Origin: Rossellomorea marisflavi
GTDB lineage: Bacteria > Bacillota > Bacilli > Bacillales > Bacillaceae_B
Direction: 5' to 3'
NCBI GenBank assembly: GCA_003667865.1
Contig: CP033051.1
Coordinates: 2,692,501-2,756,500, forward strand
Length of the DNA: 64,000 nucleotides
Of this stretch, positions 62,893 to 64,000 are shown in pieces. Under the pieces are notes generated by a model. It saw only the letters and a program-made list of their open reading frames with translations, was not told the origin of the DNA and searched no databases. Both the position numbers and the translations under genes were made by a program. Every line of letters begins with the position of its first letter. Position 1 is the first letter of the stretch.

Positions 62893-64000
62893 TTGATAGG
62901 AGAAGTGAAAGGATCAATAATGAAGATTTTATCTGAGCTAAAGGACAGTCAAAAATCGGATGGCAGCTGGCGATATTGCTTTGAAAATAGTATTATGACA
63001 GATGCTTATATGATTATATTAATTCGTTCGCTTAAGATAAAAGATGAAGAACTTATAAAGCAACTAGCAAAACGCTTACTTGCTCTCCAGACAAGGGAGG
63101 GGACTTGGAAGTTATTTCAAGACGAGAATGAGGGAAACCTCTCTGCAACTGTCGAAGCTTATTTTGCTTTATTATATAGTGGTCATCTAAGCAAAGATGA
63201 TGTGAGGCTAGAAAAAGCAAGGGAGTTCATTGTACGTAGTGGTGGCTTAGGGAAAGTACATTCAATAACAAAATTTATGCTAGCAACACATGGACAGTAT
63301 GACTGGAATCATTTCTTTCCAATCCCAATACAATTTTTAATGATCCCTAAGAGTTTTCCTATCAGTTTTTGGGATTTTAGTAGCTATGCACGTATACATC
63401 TAGCTCCAATGATGCTGTTAAAAGACAAACAATATACAGTTACAAATGAAATAACTCCAGATATTACACAACTTGCAAATAATCGAGTAATTGCTACTCG
63501 AGATATTGTAGTCCCTCTGTTTATTAAAGATATGGTAAAACAAATCTCTTCCATTCCCTCTACTATTCAAATACATTCACAACAAGTTGCTTTACAATAT
63601 ATGCTTCAACGGATTGAAGCTGACGGTACTTATTACAGCTACTTTAGCTCAACTTTCTTTATGATTTATGCTCTATTATCAATGGGCTATAAAAAAACAG
63701 ACCCTATTATATTGAAAGCATACGTTGGATTGAGAAATATGATTTATGAAACAGAAAGTGGACTGCATGTTCAAAATTCGCCTTCTACGATTTGGGATAC
63801 AAGTTTAATTGCGTATGCAATCCAAGAAGCAGGAATGTCTAGCAAGGATATGACAATACAAAATTCCGTTTCATATTTACTACAACAACAGCACTATAAG
63901 TTTGGTGACTGGGCTATTGAACAAACGAAAGTTATACCCGGTGGGTGGGGGTTTTCTCAAGGGAATACGATTCACCCTGATATTGACGATACGACAGCGG
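62893..64000 (+). CDS. sqhC: Squalene-hopene/sporulene cyclase, N-terminal part
   Basis: The frame is open to the right edge, 369 residues seen of about 620. QW repeats (QKSDGSWRY, QTREGTWKL, GGWGFS) and the catalytic acid motif DIDDTT at 363-368 are diagnostic of class II triterpene cyclases. In Bacillus the enzyme (SqhC) cyclises tetraprenyl-beta-curcumene to sporulenes in spores. The TTG at 62893 follows GGGGGA; ATG 62920 is possible. Confidence 0.9.
   Translation, partial: MIGEVKGSIMKILSELKDSQKSDGSWRYCFENSIMTDAYMIILIRSLKIKDEELIKQLAKRLLALQTREGTWKLFQDENEGNLSATVEAYFALLYSGHLSKDDVRLEKAREFIVRSGGLGKVHSITKFMLATHGQYDWNHFFPIPIQFLMIPKSFPISFWDFSSYARIHLAPMMLLKDKQYTVTNEITPDITQLANNRVIATRDIVVPLFIKDMVKQISSIPSTIQIHSQQVALQYMLQRIEADGTYYSYFSSTFFMIYALLSMGYKKTDPIILKAYVGLRNMIYETESGLHVQNSPSTIWDTSLIAYAIQEAGMSSKDMTIQNSVSYLLQQQHYKFGDWAIEQTKVIPGGWGFSQGNTIHPDIDDTTA

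Noticed and set aside
1..64000. CRISPR arrays, rRNA genes and IS elements with transposases
   Set aside because: No regularly spaced repeats, rRNA sequence or transposase genes were seen in the window.

Overview
The window is chromosomal DNA of an endospore-forming member of the Bacillaceae (Bacillus sensu lato). It is AT-rich, uses strong AGGAGG-type ribosome binding sites with many TTG and GTG starts, and runs largely colinear with the yjbC-yjcH part of the Bacillus subtilis map. Genes are named by recognising the proteins; no database search was run.

Bases 1-21000 hold a conserved stress, competence and envelope block. It contains a glycoside-hydrolase-like tail, yjbC, spx, mecA, a cardiolipin synthase, coiA, pepF, the Spx-degradation adaptor spxH with truncated haemoglobin yjbI, cwlQ, the CYTH protein yjbK, yjbL, the small alarmone synthetase yjbM, nadK, the pseudouridine synthase yjbO, prpE, mgtE, the K+/H+ antiporter yjbQ, a DinB-fold gene, and fabI behind a FapR operator. 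Bases 20400-28800 are a sporulation block: cotO, a CotZ/ExsY coat protein, yjcA, a lipoprotein-spoVAC-spoVAD-spoVAEb-DUF421 cluster that resembles the spore heat-resistance spoVA2 operons, yjcZ and spoVIF. A metallo-beta-lactamase-fold gene, a second DUF421 gene, yjcF-yjcG-yjcH, a TAXI-type TRAP transporter operon, a soluble chemotaxis transducer and a WYL-like mini-protein follow.

Bases 36719-49622 are an integrated genomic island. A tyrosine integrase lies beside an intact tRNA-Val(GAC), and the last 46 bp of the tRNA region are repeated exactly at the far end. The cargo looks dedicated to defence: a Panacea-domain (DUF4065) antitoxin followed by a 683-residue membrane protein; a type II restriction-modification set with a controller protein and a recognisable C-box; a 3-methyladenine-type DNA glycosylase; a RelA/SpoT-domain protein whose gene overlaps that of a DGQHR (DndB-like) protein; and a free-standing intein-like LAGLIDADG endonuclease. 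There are no conjugation or phage structural genes. The Panacea/membrane pair and the RelA-like/DGQHR pair are the best candidates for an undescribed system.

Beyond the island come a LacI regulator and GH13 alpha-glucosidase with matching operators, a LysM-SleB hydrolase, a YczE-type membrane protein, an IseA-like secreted protein, a PAP2 phosphatase, a bile-acid-symporter-family transporter overlapping a Mug glycosylase, a coat-like Tyr/Pro-rich protein, a second metallo-beta-lactamase-fold gene, a BMP-domain protein paired with a histidine kinase, and the first part of a squalene-hopene/sporulene cyclase. Five copies of a GC-rich Bacillaceae repeat, a 119-bp element with terminal inverted repeats and a 95-nt hairpin sit between genes.
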